From IMG/VR virus record IMGVR_UViG_3300040856_003829, positions 1-64,000 of that record: a DNA stretch of 64,000 nt; one strand, given 5' to 3'. Below the pieces are notes generated by a model. It was not told where the DNA came from and did no database searches. It was given only the letters and a program-made list of their open reading frames with translations. Both the position numbers and the translations under genes were made by a program. Positions 50,748-59,454 of the stretch are shown one piece after another. This stretch comes from a virus. The first letter of the stretch is position 1, and each line of letters opens with the position of its first letter.

Positions 50748-51151
50748 AACTTGTATATGTAAATGAATTAGGACCTAACTATAGGGGTGATAATGTTTAT
50801 GAATTTATCTTTTCTGATAAAGAAAACGTTTGGGGAGAAGGATGGGATGAAAGTCCCGCAATGTCAAAACCAGAACCACCTAATTTAGAATTTATATCAC
50901 TTGTTAAAATTTTGAAAAATTCAGGTCTTGAACTAAATCTAATTCAAGACTCTGATTTTTTCTCTTTTTATGACTCAATTGATGGAGTCATTGCACTTGC
51001 TTGGGAAAACGAGGATTCTCATTATGTAGTTAATAAAAAATTTGATAGATTAGTATTTTCTTATGGTGAAACAGTACAAAGTATTGAAGATAAGATTTAT
51101 GAAAGAGATCTAATCTTGATGGATGATAAAATTTTGATTGGAAATGAATAA
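50744..51151 (+). CDS. Conserved T4-like phage hypothetical protein
   Basis: 135 aa. The pattern MKLVYVNELGPNYRGDNVYEF, WGEGWDESP, and FSFYDSIDGVIALAWEN recurs in head-proximal genes of T4-like phages as far as I recall; function unknown. It has no processing leader. The spacing (4-nt and 14-nt overlaps) shows tight coupling to both neighbours. Confidence 0.65.
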   Translation: MKLVYVNELGPNYRGDNVYEFIFSDKENVWGEGWDESPAMSKPEPPNLEFISLVKILKNSGLELNLIQDSDFFSFYDSIDGVIALAWENEDSHYVVNKKFDRLVFSYGETVQSIEDKIYERDLILMDDKILIGNE

Positions 51152-52001
51152 AAATAGAAAAATATTGAAATTGGTAAGTGAGGGATTTAAGTATAACACA
51201 CTTAAAGAAATGACTAATAGTGACATTCATCAATTATATAATAAAATTATCGGTGAATCCACAACCACTACAGTTCAAAAGACCACGTATTCAAAACAAG
51301 ACGTACAGTCAATGAAAAATAAAAATGCCGGTATAAAAGTTGATGATGGTACTGTAGTTCCAAATGACGATGGTTCAGTGACAGTGACCACACAAGAAGG
51401 TGAAATGGGAGAATCAGATATCAACACAATTAACCCGTATGACGGTCAACAAACTCAGGACCCTAAACAAGTAGGTCCAAGTACGGATGACGGTATGGAT
51501 AATTATCAAGATGGGATGATTGATGAGGAAGAAGATAATCCATATGCTATCTGCACATCTTCTTTAGGGTTAGTTGGTAGAAAAAGAGATTCCTATTCTA
51601 AAGAAGAATCTAAGAAGTTTGAAAGATGTGTTTTAGATGTTAAAAAAGAAAGTATTAGGAAATTAGAAGAATCTTTAGTATCTTTAATTTTAGAAACTGA
51701 AGGTATGATTACAAAAAAAGATTTGATCGAACAAGAAGTTGCACCTACAAGGGTTAAGCCTGGTACAAAAGAAAAACCCAAAAGAGGTACACCTTATAAA
51801 CCAAAACATTCACCCAAACCAAAAGCGGGAAACACTGAGACTGCACCTACAAGAGTAAAACCAGGAACAAAAGAAAAACCAAAAAGAGGTACTCCTTACA
51901 AACCAAAACATTCACCGAAGCCTAAGGCCGAGGATCAATCAATTCCAGATTTTTTCAAATTCGATAATATCAATATTACATTTAAAGATGAGCAAGATTA
52001 A
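51138..52001 (+). CDS. Putative capsid-cargo protein with duplicated basic Pro/Lys repeat
   Basis: 287 aa (an ATG 6 nt later, MNKNRKILK, is an alternative start). Leader RKILKLVSE-GFKY with a V-S-E site. The middle is acidic and disordered. Near the C-terminus two identical 29-residue units, each starting APTRVKPGTKEKPKRG and ending HSPKPKA, give a strongly positive block, reminiscent of DNA-condensing internal proteins. The stop overlaps the next start by 14 nt. Confidence 0.65.
   Translation: MEMNKNRKILKLVSEGFKYNTLKEMTNSDIHQLYNKIIGESTTTTVQKTTYSKQDVQSMKNKNAGIKVDDGTVVPNDDGSVTVTTQEGEMGESDINTINPYDGQQTQDPKQVGPSTDDGMDNYQDGMIDEEEDNPYAICTSSLGLVGRKRDSYSKEESKKFERCVLDVKKESIRKLEESLVSLILETEGMITKKDLIEQEVAPTRVKPGTKEKPKRGTPYKPKHSPKPKAGNTETAPTRVKPGTKEKPKRGTPYKPKHSPKPKAEDQSIPDFFKFDNINITFKDEQD
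51741..51929 (+). repeat. Tandem 87-bp coding repeat
   Basis: Two 87-bp copies (51741-51827 and 51843-51929), 15 bp apart, encode identical 29-aa peptides but differ at many third codon positions, all synonymous. Confidence 0.95.
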
Positions 52002-53259
52002 AGAACAAATACAATATGACGGTCCAGAAAGAATGGATCAAGATATCGAAAGAAAGATTTCAAGTGGTGATACACCTCTGTCAGACAATCCAGCTTTTCC
52101 AGGAAAAGAAGAGGATGAGTTTGATAATAGTTTTGCGGAACTTGTAGCTTCTAAGAGATTTAAAGATGTTGTTGAAAAGGTTAAACAATATACTGGAATG
52201 CAAGAAGTTGCGGGTCAAAATGCTTTCATGCAATTACAGATGATGTTGATGAATGCCGTAAGACGTGTAAAGGAATTAGAATCAAATAATGAGGGTTTTT
52301 TAGAACAATTAGCTGTCGATCTCGTAAAAAAAGAAATGTCTTTACCGGACGATGCTTTTCAATATGACGTAGAATTAATGTCGATGCCAGGCGGTATTGA
52401 CACTTCAAAAATGCAAGGACAACCTGAAGAATTTGAAGATGAGGAAATTCAGGATGTATTCGGTATTGAAAGTAATGAAGCCGAAGATGACCTTGAAAAC
52501 TTTATGGCAGCATTTGAGAAATTTGATCTTGAGAAGGCTAAAAGGAGATTCATAAACTCATTGATTCAAGGAGCATCAAAAAAGGGTCACTATATGTTCA
52601 ATCTCGTTAGTGAAGAAATAAATAATATCAATCCAGAACTTCTAAATCTATATGGTGTACTAATGTCTATTAATGATCTTCTATATTGGATTATGCCAGA
52701 CCAAATGACTATGTCAGCCGCTGAGGGTGGTGAAGGAGTACAGGGTTCCGAAGAAATTGATGAAACTACTGATCCACCTACGATCAGAGCTAAAGGTCTC
52801 TTTTTTCCAGTCCTTATTCATGAATTGATTAAAGGAGTTTACGAAGTTTTAGGAACTCAAGGTTTACCTGATGATCCTAGAGCTGCGGAAATGGTTATGG
52901 GTGCTGAAGATACATTACCATATGAAGTTTGGGATTTAAGACTTGGACCAGTCATTTGGGAAAAGTTCACTGAGTCCTATCCAGATAAACTTTTCGAAGA
53001 TGATATGAGAGAAATTCAAAACTATCTATTCTCAAGATTTTCATCTTTGACTACCGATGAATTCTTCGAGGTTGCTAGAATGATACTTTCAGGATCTGAA
53101 GAGGGTAAGAAAATTGTATCTAACATGGTTGATGAAATCATAGACGAATTAAAAGGATATGATTATGAGGATGCAATGAGTCAATACTCAGATGATGACG
53201 ACGATGATGAAGGAGGATTAGAAGATTTCTTAGGTGATTTAGGAATCTCTCTTACATAA
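51988..53259 (+). CDS. Head-proximal structural or assembly protein (unknown family)
   Basis: 423 aa. Acidic, helical, with RFKDVVEKVKQYTGMQ near residue 57, a hydrophobic central region (LLNLYGVLMSINDLLYWIMPDQ), and an Asp-rich C-terminus (SQYSDDDDDDEGGLEDFLGDLGI). It ends one base into the terminase gene and always-tight spacing suggests a partner in packaging or portal assembly. The terminase small subunit has not otherwise been found here, but nothing in this protein identifies it as such. Confidence 0.6.
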   Translation: MSKIKEQIQYDGPERMDQDIERKISSGDTPLSDNPAFPGKEEDEFDNSFAELVASKRFKDVVEKVKQYTGMQEVAGQNAFMQLQMMLMNAVRRVKELESNNEGFLEQLAVDLVKKEMSLPDDAFQYDVELMSMPGGIDTSKMQGQPEEFEDEEIQDVFGIESNEAEDDLENFMAAFEKFDLEKAKRRFINSLIQGASKKGHYMFNLVSEEINNINPELLNLYGVLMSINDLLYWIMPDQMTMSAAEGGEGVQGSEEIDETTDPPTIRAKGLFFPVLIHELIKGVYEVLGTQGLPDDPRAAEMVMGAEDTLPYEVWDLRLGPVIWEKFTESYPDKLFEDDMREIQNYLFSRFSSLTTDEFFEVARMILSGSEEGKKIVSNMVDEIIDELKGYDYEDAMSQYSDDDDDDEGGLEDFLGDLGISLT

Positions 53260-55028
53260 TGGGTCTGACAAAGGAAAAAGTTTTACTAGAATACGCTAAG
53301 TGTGTCAGAGATACTGACTATGCTATGAGTACTTATCTACAAACATATGATAATACTCAAAAGGGATACGTACCTTTAAAATTATTTCCTGATCAAAAAA
53401 AATTGATAGAAGATTTTGAAAAACATGAAGAAAATATTGCTCTGAAATATAGACAAGCAGGTGTATCCACAGTCACATCGGCTTGGGTATCCAAGAAAAT
53501 TGTATTTGCTTCCAAAAGTAGACCAGAAAAAATTCTGATAATCGCAAATAAATTAGATACTGCGGTTGAGATGGCCAATAAAATCAGAGGGTTTGTTGAT
53601 CAATGGCCAGATTGGTTAGGTATTAATTTCTCTAACGAAAAAAATTCACAGAGACATTTTAAACTAAGTAACGGTTGTGAAGTTAAGGCGGTTGCAACAT
53701 CAAAGGACGCACTTAGGGGATATACACCTACCACACTAATTTTTGATGAGGCGGCTTATATTGAAGCTGATGATGATTTTTGGGCAGCTTGTATGGCTTC
53801 CCTCTCAACAGGGGGTAAAGTGATTGTAATTTCAACACCTAATGGGTTTGACCCCATATATTATCAGATATATGATCAGTCATTGAAGGGTATGAATGAT
53901 TTCCAAGTCACCGAAATGTTTTGGTATCGGGATCCAAGATACACTTCTGACTTAAAGTTGGTTCAAACTAAAGATATAGTTCATTATTTGTTGAATAGAG
54001 AAGACTATAATGACAGTGAAATAACAATAGATTATTCACACATAAATCCCAGAGAAAGAGACTTTGATGAGATCAAATCACATTTTGAAAAAGGATATAA
54101 ACCATTGTCCTCTTGGTTCGAAGCTATGGCTAAAAAACTCAAGTTTGACAGACGAAAAATTTCTCAAGAACTTGAATGTAATTTTCTTGGATCTGGTGAT
54201 AATGTTATTCCCTCTGAAACTGTTGAATATCTAAAAGACAATTGTATAAGGGAACCTGAAAATAAATTTATGGGTGGTGCTCTTTGGCAATGGAAAGAAC
54301 CGGTCATAGGTCACAAATACATTATGGGTATAGATGTTTCTCGAGGTGATAGTGAAGATTTTACGACATTTTGTATCATAGATTTCGATGAAAGGGAACA
54401 AGTTTTAGAATACTTAGGTAAGATACCACCAGATGTCGCAGCTGAAGTCGCTTACAAATGGGCAACAATGTATTCCGCATTTGTTGTTATCGATATTACT
54501 GGAGGTATGGGAGTTTCTACTTCACGTAAATTACAAGAACTAGGTTACAAAGACTTATACGTAGAGGGAAAAGATGTATTCAACAAATGGAAATATGATC
54601 CGAAAGTTAACGAAAAAATACCAGGTCTAAATTTCAACTCAAAAAGAGTACAAATAATTTCGTCATTTGAGGAGTGTTTGAGACATAAGTTTACTGTAAG
54701 ATCAATCAGACTTTTGAATGAACTTAACACTTTTGTATATATAAATGGTAGACCAGACCATATGAAGGGACAACATGATGATTTGATAATGGCTATGGCA
54801 ATGGCAATTTACGTCGGTGAAAATTCATTTACACAACTTAATAAATTGACCGAACAAACTAAAGCAATGGTTGACAGTTGGTCGTTACAAGAAAGTGACC
54901 AAAGTCAAAAAGTTGCAGATTTTAATCCATCAATACCAAACTACTATAGAAGTGAGGGTCACCAAAGAGATGCTTTGAAGAAAGATTATAGAGAATATTC
55001 TTGGCTTTTTGGTAGAGGTTCTATTTAA
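53259..55028 (+). CDS. terL: Terminase large subunit (T4 gp17-like)
   Basis: 589 aa, family length. ATPase: Walker A-like YRQAGVST (64-71), Walker B LIFDEAAYIE (160-169), coupling motif VISTPNG. The RNase H-like nuclease begins at MGIDVSRGDSEDF (from 356; Asp359), with VVIDITGGMG and HDDLIMAMAMA providing the other acidic residues. It packages DNA at the portal vertex and cuts concatemers. Immediately upstream of the portal gene, as in T4-like head modules. Confidence 0.96.
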   Translation: MGLTKEKVLLEYAKCVRDTDYAMSTYLQTYDNTQKGYVPLKLFPDQKKLIEDFEKHEENIALKYRQAGVSTVTSAWVSKKIVFASKSRPEKILIIANKLDTAVEMANKIRGFVDQWPDWLGINFSNEKNSQRHFKLSNGCEVKAVATSKDALRGYTPTTLIFDEAAYIEADDDFWAACMASLSTGGKVIVISTPNGFDPIYYQIYDQSLKGMNDFQVTEMFWYRDPRYTSDLKLVQTKDIVHYLLNREDYNDSEITIDYSHINPRERDFDEIKSHFEKGYKPLSSWFEAMAKKLKFDRRKISQELECNFLGSGDNVIPSETVEYLKDNCIREPENKFMGGALWQWKEPVIGHKYIMGIDVSRGDSEDFTTFCIIDFDEREQVLEYLGKIPPDVAAEVAYKWATMYSAFVVIDITGGMGVSTSRKLQELGYKDLYVEGKDVFNKWKYDPKVNEKIPGLNFNSKRVQIISSFEECLRHKFTVRSIRLLNELNTFVYINGRPDHMKGQHDDLIMAMAMAIYVGENSFTQLNKLTEQTKAMVDSWSLQESDQSQKVADFNPSIPNYYRSEGHQRDALKKDYREYSWLFGRGSI

Positions 55029-55046
55029 GTAATAGTATATTTCTTT

Positions 55047-55054
55047 ATATTTAT
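55047..55054 (+). promoter_or_regulatory. ATATTTAT start-proximal motif
   Basis: Ends 4 nt before the portal ATG at 55059. Confidence 0.45.
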
Positions 55055-55058
55055 CAGT

Positions 55059-56909
55059 ATGGCAGATAACAATTATACAATTTGGCAAAGACTAACAAAG
55101 GTTTTTGGACCTGATTCAACCTTGGATCAGCAACCACCAGTTTTCAAATTTGATAAACAAGAATTATTAAAGACGACTAACAAGAGTGAGTATGAGAAGG
55201 AAAAACTACAAGCACAACAAACTTACTATTTAGGTCAACAGTGGCAAAAAATTGAAAATAATTTATACACACAAGCCGTCTATTATGAACCTACTAGGTT
55301 AGCATCTTTTTATGATTATGAATCTATGGAGTATACTCCTGAAATATCTGCCGCATTAGACATATACGCCGAAGAATCTACAACACCTAATGAAGATGGA
55401 TTTATTTTACAGATATATTCTGAAAGTAAAAGAATAAAGTCTATACTCGCTGATTTGTTCAATAACAAATTGGATATTAATACGAATCTTCAAATGTGGA
55501 CTAGAAACACATGTAAGTATGGAGATAACTTTGTATTTTTAAAACTTGACCCAGAAAAAGGTGTAATGGGAGGACAACAATTACCTAACATTGAAATACA
55601 AAGATTAGAGAGAGGTATGAAACTACGTCCTGAAAGAAACACTACCGATACTGAAAATGATTCGTTAAAGTTTCTTTGGCAAGTTAAGGACATGAGTTTT
55701 AACACATGGGAAATTGCTCACTTCAGATTATTAGGTGACGATAGAAAGTTACCCTATGGTACTTCCATGTTAGAAAAAGCTAGAAGGATTTGGAAACAAT
55801 TAATCTTGTCTGAAGATGCGATGTTAATTTACAGAACATCTAGGGCACCAGAAAGAAGAGTCTTTAAAGTTTTCGTGGGAAATATGGACGATAAGGATGT
55901 TGAACCATATATCCAAAGAGTTGCGAATAAATTCAAGAGAGATCAAGTTGCAGATCCTCAAAATGGTAATGTTGATTTGAGATACAATCAGATGGCTGTC
56001 GATCAAGATTATTTCATACCTGTCAGGGACCCTAACGCACCTAATCCAATCGATACTTTACCAGGAGCACAAAACTTATCTGAAATAGCGGATATTGAGT
56101 ACATCCAAAAAAAGTTATTGACAGCACTAAGGGTTCCTAAAGCATTCCTAGGTTTTGAAGAAGTGGTGGGTGACGGTAAAACTTTAGCTTTACAAGATAT
56201 CAGGTTTGCAAGAACAATTAATAAAATACAAAAGTCTATGATAGCAGAATTGAATAAAATTGCTATTATTCACCTTTACATATTAGGATTTGAAGATGAA
56301 CTAACAAACTTTACTCTTTCACTGACTAACCCATCAACTCAAGCAGACCTACTCAAAGTAGAAAATTGGCAATCTAAAATTCAACTATATAGAGATGCGG
56401 TCTCTGATCCTGGTAATGGAATCCAAGCAGTATCCAGCTCATGGGCTAAGAAACATATTCTTGGTCTTTCAGATGACGAAATTAAGTTGGATATACAACA
56501 ACAAAGAATTGAAAAAGCCGTAGCTGCTGAATTAGAAAAAACACCTGAAGTTATTTCTAAGACTGGATTGTTCGCCAACATTGACAAACTTTACGGTAAT
56601 AAGGTTGATCAAGATACGGGTGAACAAGAAGGTGAGGTTTCAGAACCATCTGATTCTGGATTTGGAGATTTGGGTGGAGGACCTCCTCCTGATTTAGGTG
56701 GAGATTTAGGTGGAGACTTAGGTGGTGATTTAGGAGGTGATGAAGGTGGTGGTACTGAAGAAACACCCATAGAATCATTTGTAAAAAATAAGGATCTTGA
56801 TTTAATTTTAGAGGATTCATTACTAAATGGTAAAGATTCTATTGATCTATCTAAAGGTCGTGAAGACTTGAAAGAAATCGAAGAAAAACTCAATAAACTT
56901 TTATTGTAA
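55059..56909 (+). CDS. Portal protein (T4 gp20-like)
   Basis: 616 aa. The gp20-type core includes YYEPTRLASFYDYESMEYTPEISAALDIYAEES, NTCKYGDNFVFL, LPYGTSMLEKARRIWKQLILSEDAMLIYRTSRAPERRVF, and DIEYIQKKLLTALRVPKAFLGFEE. The C-terminus adds a Gly/Asp-rich stretch (LGGDLGGDLGGDEGGG). It forms the dodecameric DNA channel at one capsid vertex and starts head assembly. Confidence 0.93.
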   Translation: MADNNYTIWQRLTKVFGPDSTLDQQPPVFKFDKQELLKTTNKSEYEKEKLQAQQTYYLGQQWQKIENNLYTQAVYYEPTRLASFYDYESMEYTPEISAALDIYAEESTTPNEDGFILQIYSESKRIKSILADLFNNKLDINTNLQMWTRNTCKYGDNFVFLKLDPEKGVMGGQQLPNIEIQRLERGMKLRPERNTTDTENDSLKFLWQVKDMSFNTWEIAHFRLLGDDRKLPYGTSMLEKARRIWKQLILSEDAMLIYRTSRAPERRVFKVFVGNMDDKDVEPYIQRVANKFKRDQVADPQNGNVDLRYNQMAVDQDYFIPVRDPNAPNPIDTLPGAQNLSEIADIEYIQKKLLTALRVPKAFLGFEEVVGDGKTLALQDIRFARTINKIQKSMIAELNKIAIIHLYILGFEDELTNFTLSLTNPSTQADLLKVENWQSKIQLYRDAVSDPGNGIQAVSSSWAKKHILGLSDDEIKLDIQQQRIEKAVAAELEKTPEVISKTGLFANIDKLYGNKVDQDTGEQEGEVSEPSDSGFGDLGGGPPPDLGGDLGGDLGGDLGGDEGGGTEETPIESFVKNKDLDLILEDSLLNGKDSIDLSKGREDLKEIEEKLNKLLL

Positions 56910-56916
56910 TATTTAT
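56909..56916 (+). promoter_or_regulatory. ATATTTAT motif
   Basis: Overlaps the portal stop and lies 7 nt before the ATG at 56924. Confidence 0.4.
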
Positions 56917-56923
56917 AAATAAA

Positions 56924-57649
56924 ATGGCTATGAAAACTTTTGGACAACTCAAGACATATATCGAAAATTCATTGACGGAATCATATGGTACTAATGAATT
57001 TAAAACAAACATGAAATTTTTCAAAGATAACGTATTATCTGACAAACAAATTTGTGAAGCTTACAGTATTTACGATAACCTAAGTGAATCACAAGAATTA
57101 GATCAAACAGTATCAGGAGAATATTTGGAAGAAAGTTTAACCATTTTAGAGAATATTCTGATAAGTAACAAAGATAAGATCGGTAAACTCTCTGAAGGTT
57201 TGAAATTGGATGTTAATAATTATATTGATATTGATAATCTAGTTTACCATAAAACATCCGATAAAATTCTAGAAAGAATTGAATCAAAAAATAAGATTAA
57301 ATCTTTATTACAAGAAAGTAAGGTCGACATACCAACTTCTAAAATAGATTTACCTCTTTCTTCAATGAAAGTCATTGCCGCAAAAACATTCGATAGAAAT
57401 TTTTCGAACTTGAGTGAGTCAGATCTAAATCAGGTAAAAAAATATTTATCGATGAGTAATGATGAATTAAAGGTAGAGTATGAAAATGAAAAGACTAAAA
57501 TTTTCGAAAGTCTTAATTTACAACTAAATGAATCATCTAGTGACCAAGAATTGAAAACAAAAGTTGATAAGACAATCGAGAAAATTAATTCTAATGAAGT
57601 AAACTTATTTTCTTTATTTCAATTGAAACAGTTATCAGAAAATCTGTGA
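56924..57649 (+). CDS. Putative capsid-cargo or core protein
   Basis: 241 aa. The N-terminus (MAMKTFGQLKTYIENSLTE-SYG; MKTFG at 56930 is an alternative start) closely resembles the T4 internal-protein leader MKTYQEFIAE and carries an L-T-E site. The remainder is helical, acidic and Ser/Leu-rich, with further (L/I)-x-E triplets (NLSE, SLLQE, QLNE). It lies between portal and protease genes, where T4 has core proteins gp67/gp68. Confidence 0.65.
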   Translation: MAMKTFGQLKTYIENSLTESYGTNEFKTNMKFFKDNVLSDKQICEAYSIYDNLSESQELDQTVSGEYLEESLTILENILISNKDKIGKLSEGLKLDVNNYIDIDNLVYHKTSDKILERIESKNKIKSLLQESKVDIPTSKIDLPLSSMKVIAAKTFDRNFSNLSESDLNQVKKYLSMSNDELKVEYENEKTKIFESLNLQLNESSSDQELKTKVDKTIEKINSNEVNLFSLFQLKQLSENL

Positions 57650-57823
57650 TTTTTTGTGTAAGTAAATCGCCTTCTTTTTAGATTTTCTTTTTTTAACACT
57701 TTTTTTCTCAAAAAACATATTAGAACGAATCTTTTCATTCTGTTTAACTTTTTGAACTTTGTTCTTGTAAATTTTCAGAGCCCTCTCTATCCCATCTTTT
57801 TTATTTACTTTGACTATTAGCAT
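57635..57823 (-). CDS. rpsU: Ribosomal protein bS21
   Basis: 62 aa. MLIVKVNKKDGIERALKIYKNKVQKVKQNEKIRSNMFFEKKSVKKRKSKKKAIY matches bS21 end to end: the N-terminal strand, the ERALKxYKxK helix, the FxKxSxKxR link and a basic C-terminal helix. It would bind the 30S platform near the 3' end of 16S rRNA. In Bacteroidota bS21 helps sequester the anti-Shine-Dalgarno sequence, so a phage copy could change which mRNAs are translated. It is antisense to the flanking head genes, overlapping the end of the upstream plus-strand gene by 15 nt. A TATATTTG element lies at 57855-57862, with no good TTTG partner. Confidence 0.9.
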   Translation of the reverse strand: MLIVKVNKKDGIERALKIYKNKVQKVKQNEKIRSNMFFEKKSVKKRKSKKKAIYLHKKSQIF

Positions 57824-57908
57824 GTTATATAAATAGTTTCTTTTGACAAATGTACAAATATAACTTATATTTTTAATTATAAAAATAAACTATTATTATG
57901 TTTAAAAT

Positions 57909-58355
57909 ATGAAAAAAGGAAAAACCAGTCGGTTGAATTTTTTACAAAATGCGACATGTTTTTTTGGTACAGTTGACGCTAAAAAATTAAAATCATTATA
58001 TATCGTTTTACAATGCTGGATCGAACCAACAGATCATTACGAGAATTGGGAAAGAATCGTAGGTAATTTGGAGAGAAAAATAAAACATACAGTCTTGGAG
58101 TCTATGGATTTAATAACATTCAAAAAATATAATATCATAGATCTAGACATCAGAAGTAGTGGTATAAAAGAAGGTAAGAGAAGTTTTGCGAATCTTGAAA
58201 TTACACTATTTCTAAATGAAGAAAACGAAAATTTCAAATCCTTAATATTAAGAAATAAAATAAAAAATATTATAGGTCAGATTTATAAAGAAGATCTTAT
58301 GAAATCAAAATATTTCAAAATACATAAGTCTAAATCAATCAAAGTTTCATCTTAA
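57909..58355 (+). CDS. Hypothetical head-module protein
   Basis: 148 aa. MKKGKTSRLNFLQNATCFFGTVDAKKLKSLYIVLQCWIEP, then a predicted beta/alpha mix (LDIRSSGIKEGKRSFANLEITLFLNEE) and a Lys-rich tail (KSKYFKIHKSKSIK). No family recognised. It sits 34 nt before the prohead protease. Confidence 0.6.
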   Translation: MKKGKTSRLNFLQNATCFFGTVDAKKLKSLYIVLQCWIEPTDHYENWERIVGNLERKIKHTVLESMDLITFKKYNIIDLDIRSSGIKEGKRSFANLEITLFLNEENENFKSLILRNKIKNIIGQIYKEDLMKSKYFKIHKSKSIKVSS

Positions 58356-58388
58356 ATCAAATTCAAACTATTTATAAATAAATTTGAT

Positions 58389-59105
58389 ATGAAAGTTTTA
58401 GGACCCTCAGATATAGGAAAAGGTATATTAATTGAGTATGATGCCGGATCGATCTCACCAGGAGATTCAAGAAATGCCCAAGTTATCAAAGAATCTTATG
58501 GTGACTTAGATCACTCCAAGCCGTTTGTTTTTTACGCGACTTTACAAAAGTATGATATACCAAATAGAAACGGTAGAACTTATCCAGAAAAAATATTGAG
58601 AAGAGAAGTTGAAAAGTATAAAAATAACATTCAAAAAGGTTTGGCAATTTCTGAGTTAAACCACCCAGAATCTTCATTAATTGACTTAGATAGAGTTTCT
58701 CATTTAATAACTGACGTTTGGTGGGAAGGAAACACATTGATGGGTAAGATAAAGTTATTAACCTCACCTGGTTTCCATGAAAGAGGTGTTGTTTCAACAC
58801 CAGGTGATCAAGCGGCAAATTTAATGAGACAAGGTGTTACGATGGGTGTGTCATCAAGAGGTGTTGGATCACTTGTAAATAAAGGAGAAAAAAATGAAGT
58901 TCAAGATGATTTCGAATTAATATGTTTTGATTTGGTTTCGGCACCTTCAACTCCAGGAGCTTACTTATACTTAAATCCTGATGATAGAGGTAAGTATGAT
59001 GAAAAACTAGATGAAGAAAAAAATCAAGAAAAAGAGGTAAATACAGATAAATTTACACGTTCACTTGATTTGATGACAAAGTTATCCGATTATTTAGATA
59101 AATAA
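58389..59105 (+). CDS. Prohead core protease (T4 gp21-like)
   Basis: 238 aa. SKPFVFYATLQKYDIPNRNGRTYPEKIL followed by GLAISELNHPESS (catalytic His) and GVTMGVSSRGVGSL (nucleophilic Ser) match the gp21 / S78-like prohead protease fold, with FELICFDLVSAPSTPGAYLYL closing the domain. It should self-cleave and process scaffold, capsid and cargo leaders at hydrophobic-x-Glu sites during maturation. Confidence 0.94.
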   Translation: MKVLGPSDIGKGILIEYDAGSISPGDSRNAQVIKESYGDLDHSKPFVFYATLQKYDIPNRNGRTYPEKILRREVEKYKNNIQKGLAISELNHPESSLIDLDRVSHLITDVWWEGNTLMGKIKLLTSPGFHERGVVSTPGDQAANLMRQGVTMGVSSRGVGSLVNKGEKNEVQDDFELICFDLVSAPSTPGAYLYLNPDDRGKYDEKLDEEKNQEKEVNTDKFTRSLDLMTKLSDYLDK

Positions 59106-59112
59106 TATTATT

Positions 59113-59328
59113 ATGGTTACAGCTGAAAAATACTTTGTGGTCAAAATACAGATTGATGACGTAGATCCACAAACAGGAAGAATTAAAAAACTACGTGAAG
59201 AAAAGTTAGTCAATGCTATTAGTGTCACTGATTGTGAAGCTAAAGTTATGGAAAGAATGGGTAATATTTCATTGGATTGGAGAATTACTTCAGTCAGTGA
59301 AAGTAAGATTGACGAAGTTTTCGAATAA
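59113..59328 (+). CDS. DUF4494-like small protein
   Basis: 71 aa. AEKYFVVKIQIDDVDPQTGRIKKLREEKLVNAISVTDCEAKVMERM resembles DUF4494 proteins of Bacteroidota and their phages (strand pair, 'LV-A-S-T--EA' helix). Function unknown. It follows the protease by 7 nt and ends before a terminator. Confidence 0.65.
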   Translation: MVTAEKYFVVKIQIDDVDPQTGRIKKLREEKLVNAISVTDCEAKVMERMGNISLDWRITSVSESKIDEVFE

Positions 59329-59347
59329 ACTTTCTACAACTAACAAA

Positions 59348-59378
59348 TTACAAGTCGAGGTAAAACTCGACTTTTTTG
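59348..59378 (+). terminator. Intrinsic terminator between protease and scaffold genes
   Basis: AAGTCGAG-GTAAAA-CTCGACTT (59352-59373) followed by T6. Confidence 0.9.
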
Positions 59379-59419
59379 TTTTCTAGAAATAGATGGCCAG
59401 ATTTTTTTTAGTTTTTCAC

Positions 59420-59427
59420 ATATTTAT
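59420..59427 (+). promoter_or_regulatory. ATATTTAT motif before the scaffold gene
   Basis: Lies 27 nt before the ATG at 59455 and downstream of a terminator, so scaffold and capsid genes need a promoter here. Confidence 0.5.
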
Positions 59428-59454
59428 TTAGAAATAAACCTTATTAATAAAAAA

